From: Rhodoferax sp. BLA1
GTDB taxonomy: Bacteria > Pseudomonadota > Gammaproteobacteria > Burkholderiales > Burkholderiaceae_C
Assembly: GCF_013416775.1 (NCBI RefSeq)
Contig: NZ_SZVI01000009.1
Span: 62,001-126,000, forward strand
DNA: 64,000 nt
Direction of reading: 5' to 3'
Below are positions 53,729 to 63,390 of the stretch, piece after piece; the stretch's first letter is position 1; each line of letters opens with the position of its first letter. Under the pieces are notes generated by a model. It saw only the letters and a program-made list of their open reading frames with translations, had not been told where the DNA came from and did not search any database. Both the position numbers and the translations under genes were made by a program.

Positions 53729-56017
53729 ATGAAGTTTCGCTTTCCCATCGTCATCATCGACGAAGACTACCGCTCAGAAAACACCTCCGGTCTGGGGATT
53801 CGGGCGCTGGCTCAGGCAATTGAGTCTGAAGGCTCCGAGGTGCTCGGTGTCACCAGTTATGGCGACCTGAGCCAGTTTGCCCAGCAGCAAAGCCGCGCCA
53901 GCGCGTTCATCTTGTCGATTGACGACGAAGAGTTCACCCCGGGCCCCGAGCTGGACCCGGCGGTGGTGAACCTGCGCCACTTCATTGAGGAAGTGCGCCG
54001 CAAAAATCTGGATGTGCCGATCTACATCTATGGTGAGACCAAGACCAGCCGCCACCTGCCCAACGACATCCTGCGTGAGTTGCATGGTTTCATCCACATG
54101 TTTGAGGACACGCCCGAGTTTGTGGCGCGTCACATCATCCGTGAGGCCAAGAGTTACCTCGAAGGGGTGCAGCCACCGTTTTTCAAAGCCTTGCTGGACT
54201 ACGCCGAAGACGGCTCGTACTCCTGGCACTGCCCGGGGCATTCGGGCGGTGTGGCCTTCCTGAAAAGCCCGGTGGGCCAGATGTACCACCAGTTTTATGG
54301 TGAAAACATGTTGCGCGCCGACGTCTGCAACGCGGTGGAAGAGCTGGGCCAGTTGTTGGATCACGACGGCGCCATTGGCAAAAGTGAACGCAATGCGGCG
54401 CGTATCTTCAACGCCGACCACTGCTTTTTTGTCACCAACGGCACCTCGACCTCCAACAAGATGGTTTGGCACCACACCGTGGCGCCCAACGATGTGGTGG
54501 TGGTGGACCGCAACTGCCACAAGTCGATCCTGCACGCCATCATCATGACCGGTGCCATTCCGGTGTTTCTGAAACCCACGCGCAACCACTTTGGCATCAT
54601 CGGCCCGATCCCCAAAAGCGAGTTTGAGCCGTCCACCATCAAGGCCAAGATCAAGGCCAACCCGCTGGTCAAGGAACACCTGCCCGACGTGGATGTGGAC
54701 CTGATCAAACCGCGCGTGTTGACGCTGACGCAATCCACCTACGACGGTGTGCTCTACAACACCCAGACTGTCAAAAACATGCTGGACGGCTACGTGGAAA
54801 ACATCCATTTTGACGAAGCCTGGCTGCCGCATGCGGCGTTCCACCCGTTTTATGGCTCCTACCACGCCATGGGCAAACACCGGCCTCGGCCCAAACATGC
54901 CATGGTGTATGCCACGCAATCGATCCACAAGCTGCTGGCAGGCATCAGCCAGGCCAGCCATGTGCTGGTGCAGGATTCCCAAACGGTCAAGCTGGACAAA
55001 CACCTGTTCAACGAGGCCTACCTGATGCACACCTCTACCTCCCCGCAGTACAGCATCATTGCCAGCTGCGACGTGGCCGCCGCCATGATGGAGCCGCCCG
55101 GTGGCACCGCGTTGGTCGAGGAAAGCATTGCCGAGGCGCTGGACTTCCGCCGCGCCATGCGCAAGATCGATGAAGAGTACGGTGACGACTGGTGGTTCAA
55201 GGTCTGGGGCCCGGACAAACTGACCGAAGAAGGTATTGGCCGCGCCGACGACTGGATCATCAAGGGTGAGTCGCGCACCAACAAGAGTGGTGTCAACTGG
55301 CACGGCTTTGGCAAGATGGCAGCGGGCTTCAACATGCTCGACCCGATCAAGTCGACCATCGTCACGCCGGGTATGGATCTGAACGGCAAATTTGCCAAAA
55401 CCGGCATCCCGGCCAGCATCGTCACCAAGTTCCTGGCGGAACACGGTGTGGTGGTGGAAAAGACCGGGCTTTACAGCTTTTTCATCATGTTCACCATCGG
55501 CATCACCAAGGGCCGCTGGAACAGCATGCTGACCGCGCTGCAGCAGTTCAAGGACGATTACGCCAAAAACCAGCCAATGTGGCGCATCCTGCCCGAGTTT
55601 TGCCAGAAACACCCCAAGTACGAAAACATGGGCTTAGCCGACCTGTGCCAGCACATCCACCAGCTGTATGCCAAGTACGACATCGCCCGGCTGACCACCG
55701 ACATGTACCTGAGCGACCTCACGCCAGCCATGAAACCGAGCGACGCCTACGCCCACATTGCGCTTCGCAAGACCGAGCGGGTTGAGATTGACCACTTGGA
55801 AGGCCGCATCACCGTGGGCCTGGTGACACCGTACCCACCGGGCATTCCGCTGCTGATCCCGGGTGAGGTGTTCAACAAGAAGATCGTGGACTATTTGAAG
55901 TTCTCACGCGAGTTCAACGCGCAGTGCCCGGGTTTTGAGACCGACATCCACGGCTTGGTGGAAGAGCTGGGGGCGGATGGCCAGGTGCGCTACTTTGCGG
56001 ACTGTGTGAAGTCCTGA
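53729..56017 (+). CDS. Orn/Lys/Arg decarboxylase (PLP fold type I)
   Basis: 762 residues from ATG 53729. N-terminal wing (response-regulator-like) domain, PLP core with FVTNGTSTSNKMVWH, FDEAWLPHAAFHPFYG and the PLP lysine in TQSIHKLLAGISQASHVL, then the C-terminal domain. Removes CO2 from a basic amino acid to make a polyamine and consume acid. Arginine versus lysine cannot be settled from sequence alone. Confidence 0.9.
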   Translation: MKFRFPIVIIDEDYRSENTSGLGIRALAQAIESEGSEVLGVTSYGDLSQFAQQQSRASAFILSIDDEEFTPGPELDPAVVNLRHFIEEVRRKNLDVPIYIYGETKTSRHLPNDILRELHGFIHMFEDTPEFVARHIIREAKSYLEGVQPPFFKALLDYAEDGSYSWHCPGHSGGVAFLKSPVGQMYHQFYGENMLRADVCNAVEELGQLLDHDGAIGKSERNAARIFNADHCFFVTNGTSTSNKMVWHHTVAPNDVVVVDRNCHKSILHAIIMTGAIPVFLKPTRNHFGIIGPIPKSEFEPSTIKAKIKANPLVKEHLPDVDVDLIKPRVLTLTQSTYDGVLYNTQTVKNMLDGYVENIHFDEAWLPHAAFHPFYGSYHAMGKHRPRPKHAMVYATQSIHKLLAGISQASHVLVQDSQTVKLDKHLFNEAYLMHTSTSPQYSIIASCDVAAAMMEPPGGTALVEESIAEALDFRRAMRKIDEEYGDDWWFKVWGPDKLTEEGIGRADDWIIKGESRTNKSGVNWHGFGKMAAGFNMLDPIKSTIVTPGMDLNGKFAKTGIPASIVTKFLAEHGVVVEKTGLYSFFIMFTIGITKGRWNSMLTALQQFKDDYAKNQPMWRILPEFCQKHPKYENMGLADLCQHIHQLYAKYDIARLTTDMYLSDLTPAMKPSDAYAHIALRKTERVEIDHLEGRITVGLVTPYPPGIPLLIPGEVFNKKIVDYLKFSREFNAQCPGFETDIHGLVEELGADGQVRYFADCVKS

Positions 56018-56049
56018 GTTGCGGTCGTGATCATCTGAAATTGATAGCT

Positions 56050-56076
56050 GCTAGCCCTTATTGCATAAGGGCTAGC
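56050..56076. repeat. chromosomal hairpin repeat
   Basis: GCTAGCCCTTAT, TGC, ATAAGGGCTAGC: a perfect 12 bp stem between the convergent decarboxylase and fabI genes. Best-preserved copy in the window. Confidence 0.75.
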
Positions 56077-56089
56077 GCCTGATTTGACT

Positions 56090-56881
56090 TTAAGCGCCGG
56101 ATTCAACCACCGCCACGGCAGTCTGGCTGACGCCGCAGTCCACGTACGAGATCTGTCCGGTCATGCCCGAGGACAGGTCGCTGAGCAAGAACGCGGCGAC
56201 GTTGCCGACCTCGTCAATCGTCACATTGCGCTTGAGTGGGGAGGCCGAGGCAGAAATACCCAGCAGCTTGCCAAAGTCCTTGATGCCGCTGGCGGCCAAC
56301 GTCTTGATGGCGCCTGCGCTCAGGCCGTTGACACGGATGCCTTTGGCACCCACAGCATCGGCCAGGTAACGCACCGAGGATTCGAGCGAAGCCTTGGCCA
56401 GACCCATGGTGTTGTAGCTGGGCACCACACGCACACCACCCAGGTAGGTCAGGGTCAGCAAAGACGAGGTGTCGTTCAGGTAGGGCAGGGCCGCCTTCGC
56501 CATGGCCGGGAAGCTGTAGGCGCTGATGTCGTGGGCGATACGGAAGTTCTCACGCGTCAGACCATCAAGGAAGTTGCCTGCGATGGCTTCGCGCGGGGCG
56601 TAACCGATGCTGTGGACAAAACCGTCGAACTTGGGCCAGTGGACGGCCAGGTCGGTGAACAGCTTCTCGATTTGGGCATCGTCAGCCACATCGCAATCAA
56701 AAATCAGTTTGGAGTCAAAGTCTGCCGCAAACTCGGTGATGCGGTCTTTGAAACGTTCACCCACGTAGCTGAACGCCAGCTCGGCGCCTTGTGCGTGGCA
56801 GGCCTTGGCAATGCCATAGGCGATGGAGCGGTTGGACAACACACCGGTGATCAACAATTTTTTGCCTGTCAGGAATCCCAT
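56090..56881 (-). CDS. fabI: enoyl-[acyl-carrier-protein] reductase FabI
   Basis: 263 residues from ATG 56881. Short-chain dehydrogenase fold with the FabI-specific start GFLTGKKLLITGVLSNRSIAYGIAKA, SIGYAPREAIAG, and the Tyr-x6-Lys catalytic pair in the region YNTMGLAKASLE. Performs the last reduction of fatty acid elongation using NADH. It is divergent from yejA with about 80 bp between starts. Confidence 0.95.
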   Translation of the reverse strand: MGFLTGKKLLITGVLSNRSIAYGIAKACHAQGAELAFSYVGERFKDRITEFAADFDSKLIFDCDVADDAQIEKLFTDLAVHWPKFDGFVHSIGYAPREAIAGNFLDGLTRENFRIAHDISAYSFPAMAKAALPYLNDTSSLLTLTYLGGVRVVPSYNTMGLAKASLESSVRYLADAVGAKGIRVNGLSAGAIKTLAASGIKDFGKLLGISASASPLKRNVTIDEVGNVAAFLLSDLSSGMTGQISYVDCGVSQTAVAVVESGA

Positions 56882-56962
56882 TTCGACCTCTTCAATTTTT
56901 CTTGCTGCTGGAAAACACTGCAAACCGCACCCTTGAATGGGCCGACGAAACTGCAGTGACAG

Positions 56963-58780
56963 ATGATGCAGAATTGTCGCATGCGTTGCCTTCTGTTTTT
57001 TGTGTGCCTGACTTGGATCAACCCGCTGTGGGCCGCGCATGGATACGCCCTGTGGGGCGATTTGAAATATCCGGCGGGTTTTACCCACTTCGACTATGTC
57101 AACCCGGACGCGCCCAAAGGCGGTGAGCTGCGGCTGGTCAGCAACCTGCGCGTCTCCACCTTTGACAAGTACAACCCGTTCACTATCAAGGGCAATGCAC
57201 CGGCTTATCTATCTGACCTGATGTTTGACAGCCTGCTGGCCGGTTCTTCCGACGAGACCGGCTCGGGTTACGGACTGCTGGCCCAGGATGTGACGGTGTC
57301 GCCGGACGGGCTGAGCGTCACCTTCCAACTGCGCCCGCAGGCACGTTTTCACAATGGCGACCCGGTGTTGGCCCGCGATGTGGCCTTCAGTTTTGAGACG
57401 CTGATGGGCCCCTACACCTCGCCCGCGTACAAAACGGTGCTGAGCGATGTGGCGGGTCTCGATGTGCTGGACGAGTCCACCGTGCGTTACCGCTTCAAGA
57501 AGCCCAACCGGGAATTGCCGCTGACGGTGGGCAGCCTGCCGGTGTTCAGCCACGCCTGGGGCATGGCAGGCGGCAAGGCCAAGCGGTTTGACGAGATCGT
57601 GACCGACACACCCATTGGTAGCGGCCCCTACAAAATCGGCCCGGTGCGTTTTGGCAAAGACATCACCTACATGCGTGACCCCAACTACTGGGCCAAAGAC
57701 CTCAATGTGCGCCGGGGCACCGCCAACTTTGACCGCATCACCGTCAAGATTTACAAGGACAGCACGGCGCGGCTGGAGGCGCTCAAAGCGGGCGAGTTTG
57801 ATTTGATGCGGTTTTTCTCGGCGGGAGACTGGGCGCGCCGTCTTTACGGCAAACGTTTTGATACCGGTGAACTGGTCAAGAAGGAATACGCGCACCACTT
57901 GCCCACCGGGTTTCAGAGTTATGTGCTCAACACCCGGCGCGAGTTGTTCAAGGATGTGCGGGTGCGCCAGGCGCTGGGGCTGGCGATGGATTTTGAATGG
58001 ATGAGCCGACAGCTGTTTTACGGCGCCTACCAGCGGGTCAACGGCCTGTTTGGCAACACCGACTGCGCCGCCAGTGGCCTGCCCAGCCCTGAGGAGCTGG
58101 CTTTGCTGACGCCCTGGCGCCAGCAGGTACCCGAAACGGTGTTTGGCCCGATGGCTCTGCCACCCAACACCGATCCGCCATCTTCGCTGCGCGCCAACCT
58201 GCGCCAGGCGCAGGCTTTGTTGAAGGCGGCGGGCTGGGAATACCGCGACGGTGCTTTGCGCAACGCCCAGGGCCGGGCTTTTGAGATGGAGTTTCTGGAC
58301 AGCAACGAAGGCAGTGTGCGGGTGGTGTCACCCTGGGCACGTAACCTCGAAAAACTCGGCATCACACTCAAATTCCGGCCGGTGGACTTTGCGCTGTACC
58401 AGCAGCGACTGCAGAAATTCGAGTTCGACATGAGCTCCATCGCTTATGCCGGCACCAACAACCCTGGGCAGGAGTTTGCTGACATGTTTGGCTCCAAGGC
58501 GGCTGACCAGGAAGACTCTGGCAACATGACGGGCATGAAAAACCCCGCCGTGGACGCCCTGATCAGCCAGATGACCGCTGCCAAGACCAAGGCGCAGCTC
58601 TTGCCCGCCTGCCGCGCGCTGGAGCGGGTGATCACCCACAGCCATGTCTTGATTCCGCAGTGGTCAGCCAACACCCACCGCATGGTGTTCAACAGCTGGC
58701 GGCTGGACCAGCCGCCCGTCATGCCGCCTTATGCCCAGGGTGAAGGTTGGGCGATTGACACCTGGTGGGCTAAAAGATGA
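56963..58780 (+). CDS. yejA: peptide ABC transporter substrate-binding protein YejA
   Basis: 605 residues; starts at 56963, 56966 or 56981 are possible, and the signal peptide core begins at MRCLLFF. An SBP family 5 protein with YejA features (HGYALWGDLKYPAGFTHFDYVNPDAPKGGELRL). Binds peptides in the periplasm for the YejBEF transporter. It is the first gene of yejABEF. Confidence 0.92.
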   Translation: MMQNCRMRCLLFFVCLTWINPLWAAHGYALWGDLKYPAGFTHFDYVNPDAPKGGELRLVSNLRVSTFDKYNPFTIKGNAPAYLSDLMFDSLLAGSSDETGSGYGLLAQDVTVSPDGLSVTFQLRPQARFHNGDPVLARDVAFSFETLMGPYTSPAYKTVLSDVAGLDVLDESTVRYRFKKPNRELPLTVGSLPVFSHAWGMAGGKAKRFDEIVTDTPIGSGPYKIGPVRFGKDITYMRDPNYWAKDLNVRRGTANFDRITVKIYKDSTARLEALKAGEFDLMRFFSAGDWARRLYGKRFDTGELVKKEYAHHLPTGFQSYVLNTRRELFKDVRVRQALGLAMDFEWMSRQLFYGAYQRVNGLFGNTDCAASGLPSPEELALLTPWRQQVPETVFGPMALPPNTDPPSSLRANLRQAQALLKAAGWEYRDGALRNAQGRAFEMEFLDSNEGSVRVVSPWARNLEKLGITLKFRPVDFALYQQRLQKFEFDMSSIAYAGTNNPGQEFADMFGSKAADQEDSGNMTGMKNPAVDALISQMTAAKTKAQLLPACRALERVITHSHVLIPQWSANTHRMVFNSWRLDQPPVMPPYAQGEGWAIDTWWAKR

Positions 58781-58921
58781 ACACCCCCGTTGCTTGCTCG
58801 CTTCGCGTAGCCGCATCCCCCCTCAAGGGGGCAACACCGGTGGCCCGGCTAAGCCGGTTCCACGGTGTTTCTGGCTTTTGCGCTGTAGCAGGCCTGCACC
58901 AACTGATGGCACGGTACTGAT
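58781..58921. repeat. non-coding hairpin-rich segment between yejA and yejB
   Basis: Contains CCCCCTCAAGGGGG and, further on, ACACCG and CGGTGT enclosing CCGGCTAAGCCGG: two nested perfect or near-perfect stems. It looks like a dispersed intergenic repeat and may lower expression of the genes downstream of yejA. Confidence 0.55.
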
Positions 58922-59956
58922 ATGTGGCTCTACATCCTCAAACGCCTGCTGTTGATGGTCCCCACCTTGCTGGGGGTGCTGTTGATCACTTTTGTGGTGA
59001 TCCAGTTTGTGCCCGGTGGCCCGGTGGAGCAGTACCTGGCCGAGGCCAAAGCGGGCGTGGGCAAAGGCGCGGTGGCCGAAGGAGGGGGCTTGAGTTACCG
59101 TGGCGCGCAGGGGGTGGACCCCAAACGCATTGAACAGATCAAGGCGCTGTACGGCTTTGACAAACCTGCACACGAGCGCTTCGTTCAGATGCTGGGCCAG
59201 TTTGCCCGGTTCGATTTGGGCCGAAGTTTTTTCCAGAACAAAAGTGTGGCGGATCTCATCTGGGAGAAATTGCCGGTATCGATCAGTCTGGGCTTGTGGA
59301 CGTTTTTCATCAGTTACCTGATTGCGGTGCCGCTGGGTGTGGCCAAGGCAGTGCGTGCCGGCTCCAAGTTTGATCTGGTCACCACGCTGCTGGTGCTGGT
59401 GGGCTACGCGATACCCGGTTTTGTGCTGGGGGTGGCGCTGCTGGTGATTTTTGGGGGCCAGTTGCAATGGTTCCCCCTGCGCGGCCTGACCAGCAGCAAT
59501 TGGGATGAACTGACTTGGGGTGCACGTATCGTGGATTACCTGTGGCACATCGCGCTGCCGGTCACTGCGATGGTGCTGGGCAGTTTTGCGGTGACCACCA
59601 TGCTGACCAAAAATGCGTTTTTGGAAGAAATCCGCAAACAATACGTGATCACCGCCCGCGCCAAGGGTCTCAGTGAACGTCAGGTGTTGTGGAAACACGT
59701 GTTCCGCAACGCGCTGATCCCGATCGTGACCGGCTTTCCAGCGGCCTTCATCGGTGCATTTTTCACCGGCTCGCTGTTGATCGAAACCCTGTTTTCACTC
59801 GACGGCCTGGGGCTGCTGAGTTACGAGAGTGTCATCCGGCGTGATTACCCCGTGGTGCTGGGCACGCTGTATTTCTTCACGCTGATTGGTCTGGTGACCA
59901 AGCTGGTCAGCGATTTGTCTTATGTTTGGGTGGACCCGCGTGTCAAATTTGACTGA
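58922..59956 (+). CDS. yejB: peptide ABC transporter permease YejB
   Basis: 344 residues, six membrane helices, and the BPD_transp_1 EAA motif (VITARAKGLSERQVLWKHVFRNALIPIV). One of two inner-membrane channels of the Yej importer. Confidence 0.93.
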   Translation: MWLYILKRLLLMVPTLLGVLLITFVVIQFVPGGPVEQYLAEAKAGVGKGAVAEGGGLSYRGAQGVDPKRIEQIKALYGFDKPAHERFVQMLGQFARFDLGRSFFQNKSVADLIWEKLPVSISLGLWTFFISYLIAVPLGVAKAVRAGSKFDLVTTLLVLVGYAIPGFVLGVALLVIFGGQLQWFPLRGLTSSNWDELTWGARIVDYLWHIALPVTAMVLGSFAVTTMLTKNAFLEEIRKQYVITARAKGLSERQVLWKHVFRNALIPIVTGFPAAFIGAFFTGSLLIETLFSLDGLGLLSYESVIRRDYPVVLGTLYFFTLIGLVTKLVSDLSYVWVDPRVKFD

Positions 59957-60992
59957 GCCTGTCGCCAAATCGCCCAGCCCAGGTAAGCGCGCCTGGTTGC
60001 GCTTCAAACGCAACCGGCTGGGCTTCTGGAGCCTGATCCTTTTTTGTACGCTGGTGCTGTTGAGCCTGTTTGCCGAGGTGATCAGCAACGACCGGCCGCT
60101 GCTGGTGCGCTATCAGGGTGAGTTGTATGTGCCGGTGCTCAAGGACTACTCCGAGAAGACCTTTGGGGGCGACTTTGAGGCCAGCACCGACTATCTGGAC
60201 CCGTTCATCCGCGAGCGCTTGAGTTCCAACGGCAACTGGGCGCTGTTTGCCCTCAACCCGTATGGCCCCAAAACGCTGAATTACTTTGCCAAAGCACCCA
60301 ACCCGTCCGGGCCAACGCGCGAGAACTGGCTGGGCACCGACGACCGGGGTCGCGATCTGCTGGCGCAGCTGATCTACGGTTTTCGGGTGAGTGTTTTGTT
60401 TGCGCTGGCCCTCACGGCGATTGGCACCGTGCTGGGCATCATCACCGGGGCGATCCAGGGTTTTTTTGGGGGCAAAACAGACCTAGCTTTTCAGCGTTTT
60501 ATCGAGATCTGGGGTTCGATGCCCGAGTTGTACCTGCTGATCATTTTCAGTGCGGTGTTTGCGCCCAGCCTGGCGCTGCTGCTGGTGCTGCTGAGTCTGT
60601 TTGGCTGGATGGGCCTGTCAGATTATGTGCGCGCCGAGTTTTTGCGCAACCGCCAGCTTGACTACGTGCGTGCCGCGCGTTCGCTGGGGGTGAGCAACTG
60701 GCACATCATCACCCGGCACCTGCTGCCCAACAGCATGACGCCGGTGGTGACATTTTTGCCGTTTCGCATGAGTGGTGCCATTTTGGCGCTGACCTCGCTC
60801 GATTTTCTGGGTCTTGGTGTGCCGCCGGGTACCCCGTCGCTGGGGGAGTTGTTGTCGCAAGGCAAAAACAACATCGACGCTTGGTGGATTTCGCTGTTCA
60901 CCTTTGTCGTGCTGGTGGTCACGCTGCTGCTGCTGACCTTCATGGGCGACGCGCTGCGTGATGCGTTGGACCCGCGCAAGGCGGACGTATGA
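59940..60992 (+). CDS. yejE: peptide ABC transporter permease YejE
   Basis: 350 residues from a GTG at 59940 that overlaps the yejB stop by 17 bases; TTG 59949 is possible. Six membrane helices, EAA motif (YVRAARSLGVSNWHIITRHLLPNSMTPVV), and the N-terminal RFKRNRLGFW typical of OppC/YejE. Overlaps yejF by ATGA. Confidence 0.92.
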   Translation: MSNLTEPVAKSPSPGKRAWLRFKRNRLGFWSLILFCTLVLLSLFAEVISNDRPLLVRYQGELYVPVLKDYSEKTFGGDFEASTDYLDPFIRERLSSNGNWALFALNPYGPKTLNYFAKAPNPSGPTRENWLGTDDRGRDLLAQLIYGFRVSVLFALALTAIGTVLGIITGAIQGFFGGKTDLAFQRFIEIWGSMPELYLLIIFSAVFAPSLALLLVLLSLFGWMGLSDYVRAEFLRNRQLDYVRAARSLGVSNWHIITRHLLPNSMTPVVTFLPFRMSGAILALTSLDFLGLGVPPGTPSLGELLSQGKNNIDAWWISLFTFVVLVVTLLLLTFMGDALRDALDPRKADV

Positions 60993-62602
60993 GCAGCAAC
61001 GCCACACCCTTGCTCAGCGTGCACGACCTGTCGGTGTCTTTTGGTACCCACACGGTCGTGCATAACATCAGTTTTCACATCAACGCTGGTGAAAAGCTGG
61101 CCTTGGTGGGTGAGTCCGGCTCGGGCAAGACGGTGTCGGCGTTGAGCCTGCTGCGCCTGGTGGCTAATGCCAAAATCACCGGCCGGGCCTTGTTTAATAG
61201 GGGTGATTTGCTCTCATTACCAGAGCGCGAGTTACGGATCATCCGGGGCCAGGACATCGCCATGATTTTTCAGGAGCCGATGACGGCGCTGAACCCGCTG
61301 ATGAGTGTGGGCGACCAGATTGCCGAGGTCATTGCCCTCAAACAGGGGCTAGCCCAGGTGAAATGTGCGCAGCTAGCTATTGATTTGTTAGCAGAAACCG
61401 GCATTGAGGAGCCGCAGCGGCGCTACCTGGCCTACCCGCACCAGCTCAGCGGCGGGCAGCGCCAGCGCGCCGTGATTGCGATGGCGCTGGCCTGCCAGCC
61501 GAAATTGCTGCTGGCGGATGAGCCCACCACCGCGCTCGATGTGAGCCTGCGCGGCCAGATTCTGGACCTGCTGGACCGCCTGCAGCGCGAGCGTGGCATG
61601 GCGGTGCTGATGATCACGCATGATCTGAACCTGGTGCGCCGGTTTGCCGACCGTGTGGTGGTGATGGAGCAGGGGCACATCGTGGAGCAGGGCAGCACAG
61701 CAGCCTTGTTTGCACAGCCGCAACACCCTTACACGCAGCGTCTGATGGCCAGCCGCCCAGAGCGTGATCCGCTGGCCAGCAACGCGGTTGCCAGCGAAGC
61801 TGACCCCGTCATGGTGGCCCAGGGCCTGCGTGTGACTTACCCGACACACTTGCCGGGCCTGAGAGGCTGGTTCAAGCGCGGCGAGTTTGTGGCGGTGCAG
61901 GGGGCCGATTTCAGCTTGTTGCCTGGCCAGACACTTGGCGTGATGGGAGAGTCCGGATCTGGCAAGTCCACACTGGCCTTGGCGGTGCTGGGTTTGCTGC
62001 CCAGCCAGGGGCGGTTGAGTGTGGCGGGTGGCCGTTGGGGCGCCACCGGCGCGGGTGACAAAGCCTTGCGTCGGCAGATTCAGGTGGTGTTTCAGGACCC
62101 GTTCTCATCGCTGTCACCCCGCATGACGGTGGAAGACATCGTGGGTGAAGGTTTGGGTGTGTTTGAGCCCCTGACGTCGCCAGAGCAACGCCGTTCACGT
62201 GTTGTGCAAGCACTACACGATGTGGGGCTGGATCGGGACACCACGGGCTCGCTCAGCACCTTGCTCGGGCGCTACCCGCATGAGTTCTCGGGTGGCCAAC
62301 GTCAGCGCTTGGCGATTGCGCGTGCGCTGATCATCCAGCCGCAGGTTCTGGTGCTGGATGAGCCCACCAGTGCGCTGGATGTGACGGTGCAAAAGCAGGT
62401 GTTGCAACTGCTGCAGCGACTGCAACGCGAACGTGGTTTGAGCTACCTGCTGATCACCCACGATGTGGCGGTGATCCGAGCCATGGCGCACACGGTGCTG
62501 GTGATGAAAACAGGGCAGGTGCTTGAATCGGGGCCGGTGGAGACCGTGCTGAGCCAGCCAAACCACGCCTACACCCGGATTTTGGTGCGTGCAGCGGATT
62601 AA
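60989..62602 (+). CDS. yejF: peptide ABC transporter dual ATPase YejF
   Basis: 537 residues with two ABC ATPase domains. The first has GESGSGKTVSALSLLRL and LSGGQRQRAVIA; the second has GESGSGKSTLALAVLGLLP and FSGGQRQRLAIA; both have DEPTSALDV-type Walker B motifs. This tandem layout defines YejF. Last gene of the operon. Confidence 0.93.
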   Translation: MSSNATPLLSVHDLSVSFGTHTVVHNISFHINAGEKLALVGESGSGKTVSALSLLRLVANAKITGRALFNRGDLLSLPERELRIIRGQDIAMIFQEPMTALNPLMSVGDQIAEVIALKQGLAQVKCAQLAIDLLAETGIEEPQRRYLAYPHQLSGGQRQRAVIAMALACQPKLLLADEPTTALDVSLRGQILDLLDRLQRERGMAVLMITHDLNLVRRFADRVVVMEQGHIVEQGSTAALFAQPQHPYTQRLMASRPERDPLASNAVASEADPVMVAQGLRVTYPTHLPGLRGWFKRGEFVAVQGADFSLLPGQTLGVMGESGSGKSTLALAVLGLLPSQGRLSVAGGRWGATGAGDKALRRQIQVVFQDPFSSLSPRMTVEDIVGEGLGVFEPLTSPEQRRSRVVQALHDVGLDRDTTGSLSTLLGRYPHEFSGGQRQRLAIARALIIQPQVLVLDEPTSALDVTVQKQVLQLLQRLQRERGLSYLLITHDVAVIRAMAHTVLVMKTGQVLESGPVETVLSQPNHAYTRILVRAAD

Positions 62603-62662
62603 AGCGTTAAAAATCAAAGCTTTTCAGACATTTTTCAGGTACAATCCGTCGCTTCACGACCA

Positions 62663-62694
62663 AACGGGCGAGTCACTTCCGCCCGTTTTTTTTG
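62663..62694 (+). terminator. terminator / leader attenuator before rimP
   Basis: AACGGGCG and CGCCCGTT flank a 9-base loop and run into a T-tract. It ends yejF transcription or attenuates the rimP-nusA transcript, whose promoter may lie just upstream (TACAAT at 62640). Confidence 0.78.
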
Positions 62695-62737
62695 GTCGAT
62701 TGTTTTTGGGTGCATTGCGGCTTTATCTGGGGTTTTG

Positions 62738-63373
62738 GTGGCGCTAAAAGAAATCGTTGAACAAACTGTCATTGGCTTGGGTTATGACCTGGTGGAGATT
62801 GACCGCTCTGCCGGTGGTTTGCTGCGCGTCACGATCGACTTGCCCTGGGTGCCGCCGGTTGACGGTGTGACTGCTTCAGAGCAGTTTGTCACGGTGGAGG
62901 ATTGTGAAAAAGTCACCCGCCAGTTGCAGTTCGCACTGGAAGTGGATGCCATTGAGTACAAGCGGTTGGAGGTCTCCTCGCCGGGGATTGATCGGCCATT
63001 GCGGCATCAGCAAGATTTTGAGCGTTTTGTGGGTCAGGTGATTGACATCACCCTCAAGGCGCCTTTGGGTGTGGCTGCTGCTGGACAGGTGAGCGCCAAT
63101 CGCAAAAAATTTCGGGGTGTGCTGGAGTTGGCAGAGCAGATGCCGGGTGCTGATGCGCCAAGTGTGGGTTGCTGGCAGATTGTCTGGCGTGATGAGCCCG
63201 AGGTGAAGCCGGGAGCCAAAGTCAGCAAAAAGCGGCCATTGGCGCCGCTGCAGGCTCTGGGTTTTACGCTGGATGAGTTGCGGGATGCCCGTTTGGCGCC
63301 CATCGTCAGCTTCAAAGGCCGGGGACACACCGGTGGGGCTGAAGTTGGTGGCGAAGAATTTGAATCGAATTGA
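62738..63373 (+). CDS. rimP: ribosome maturation factor RimP
   Basis: 211 residues from GTG 62738; TTG 62735 is in frame. Typical RimP N-domain ([45 protein letters not shown]). Needed for 30S subunit assembly. Slightly longer than usual because of an insertion in the C-domain, as is common in this family. First gene of the rimP-nusA operon. Confidence 0.93.
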   Translation: MALKEIVEQTVIGLGYDLVEIDRSAGGLLRVTIDLPWVPPVDGVTASEQFVTVEDCEKVTRQLQFALEVDAIEYKRLEVSSPGIDRPLRHQQDFERFVGQVIDITLKAPLGVAAAGQVSANRKKFRGVLELAEQMPGADAPSVGCWQIVWRDEPEVKPGAKVSKKRPLAPLQALGFTLDELRDARLAPIVSFKGRGHTGGAEVGGEEFESN

Positions 63374-63390
63374 AACAGGAGACTCATGGC

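Noticed and set aside
53774..55612. 612-residue minus-strand frame opposite the decarboxylase
   Set aside because: Antisense shadow of a GC-rich, strongly conserved gene; His/Val/Gly-rich composition typical of such shadows.
56084..56959. 291-residue plus-strand frame opposite fabI
   Set aside because: Antisense shadow of fabI; no family resemblance.
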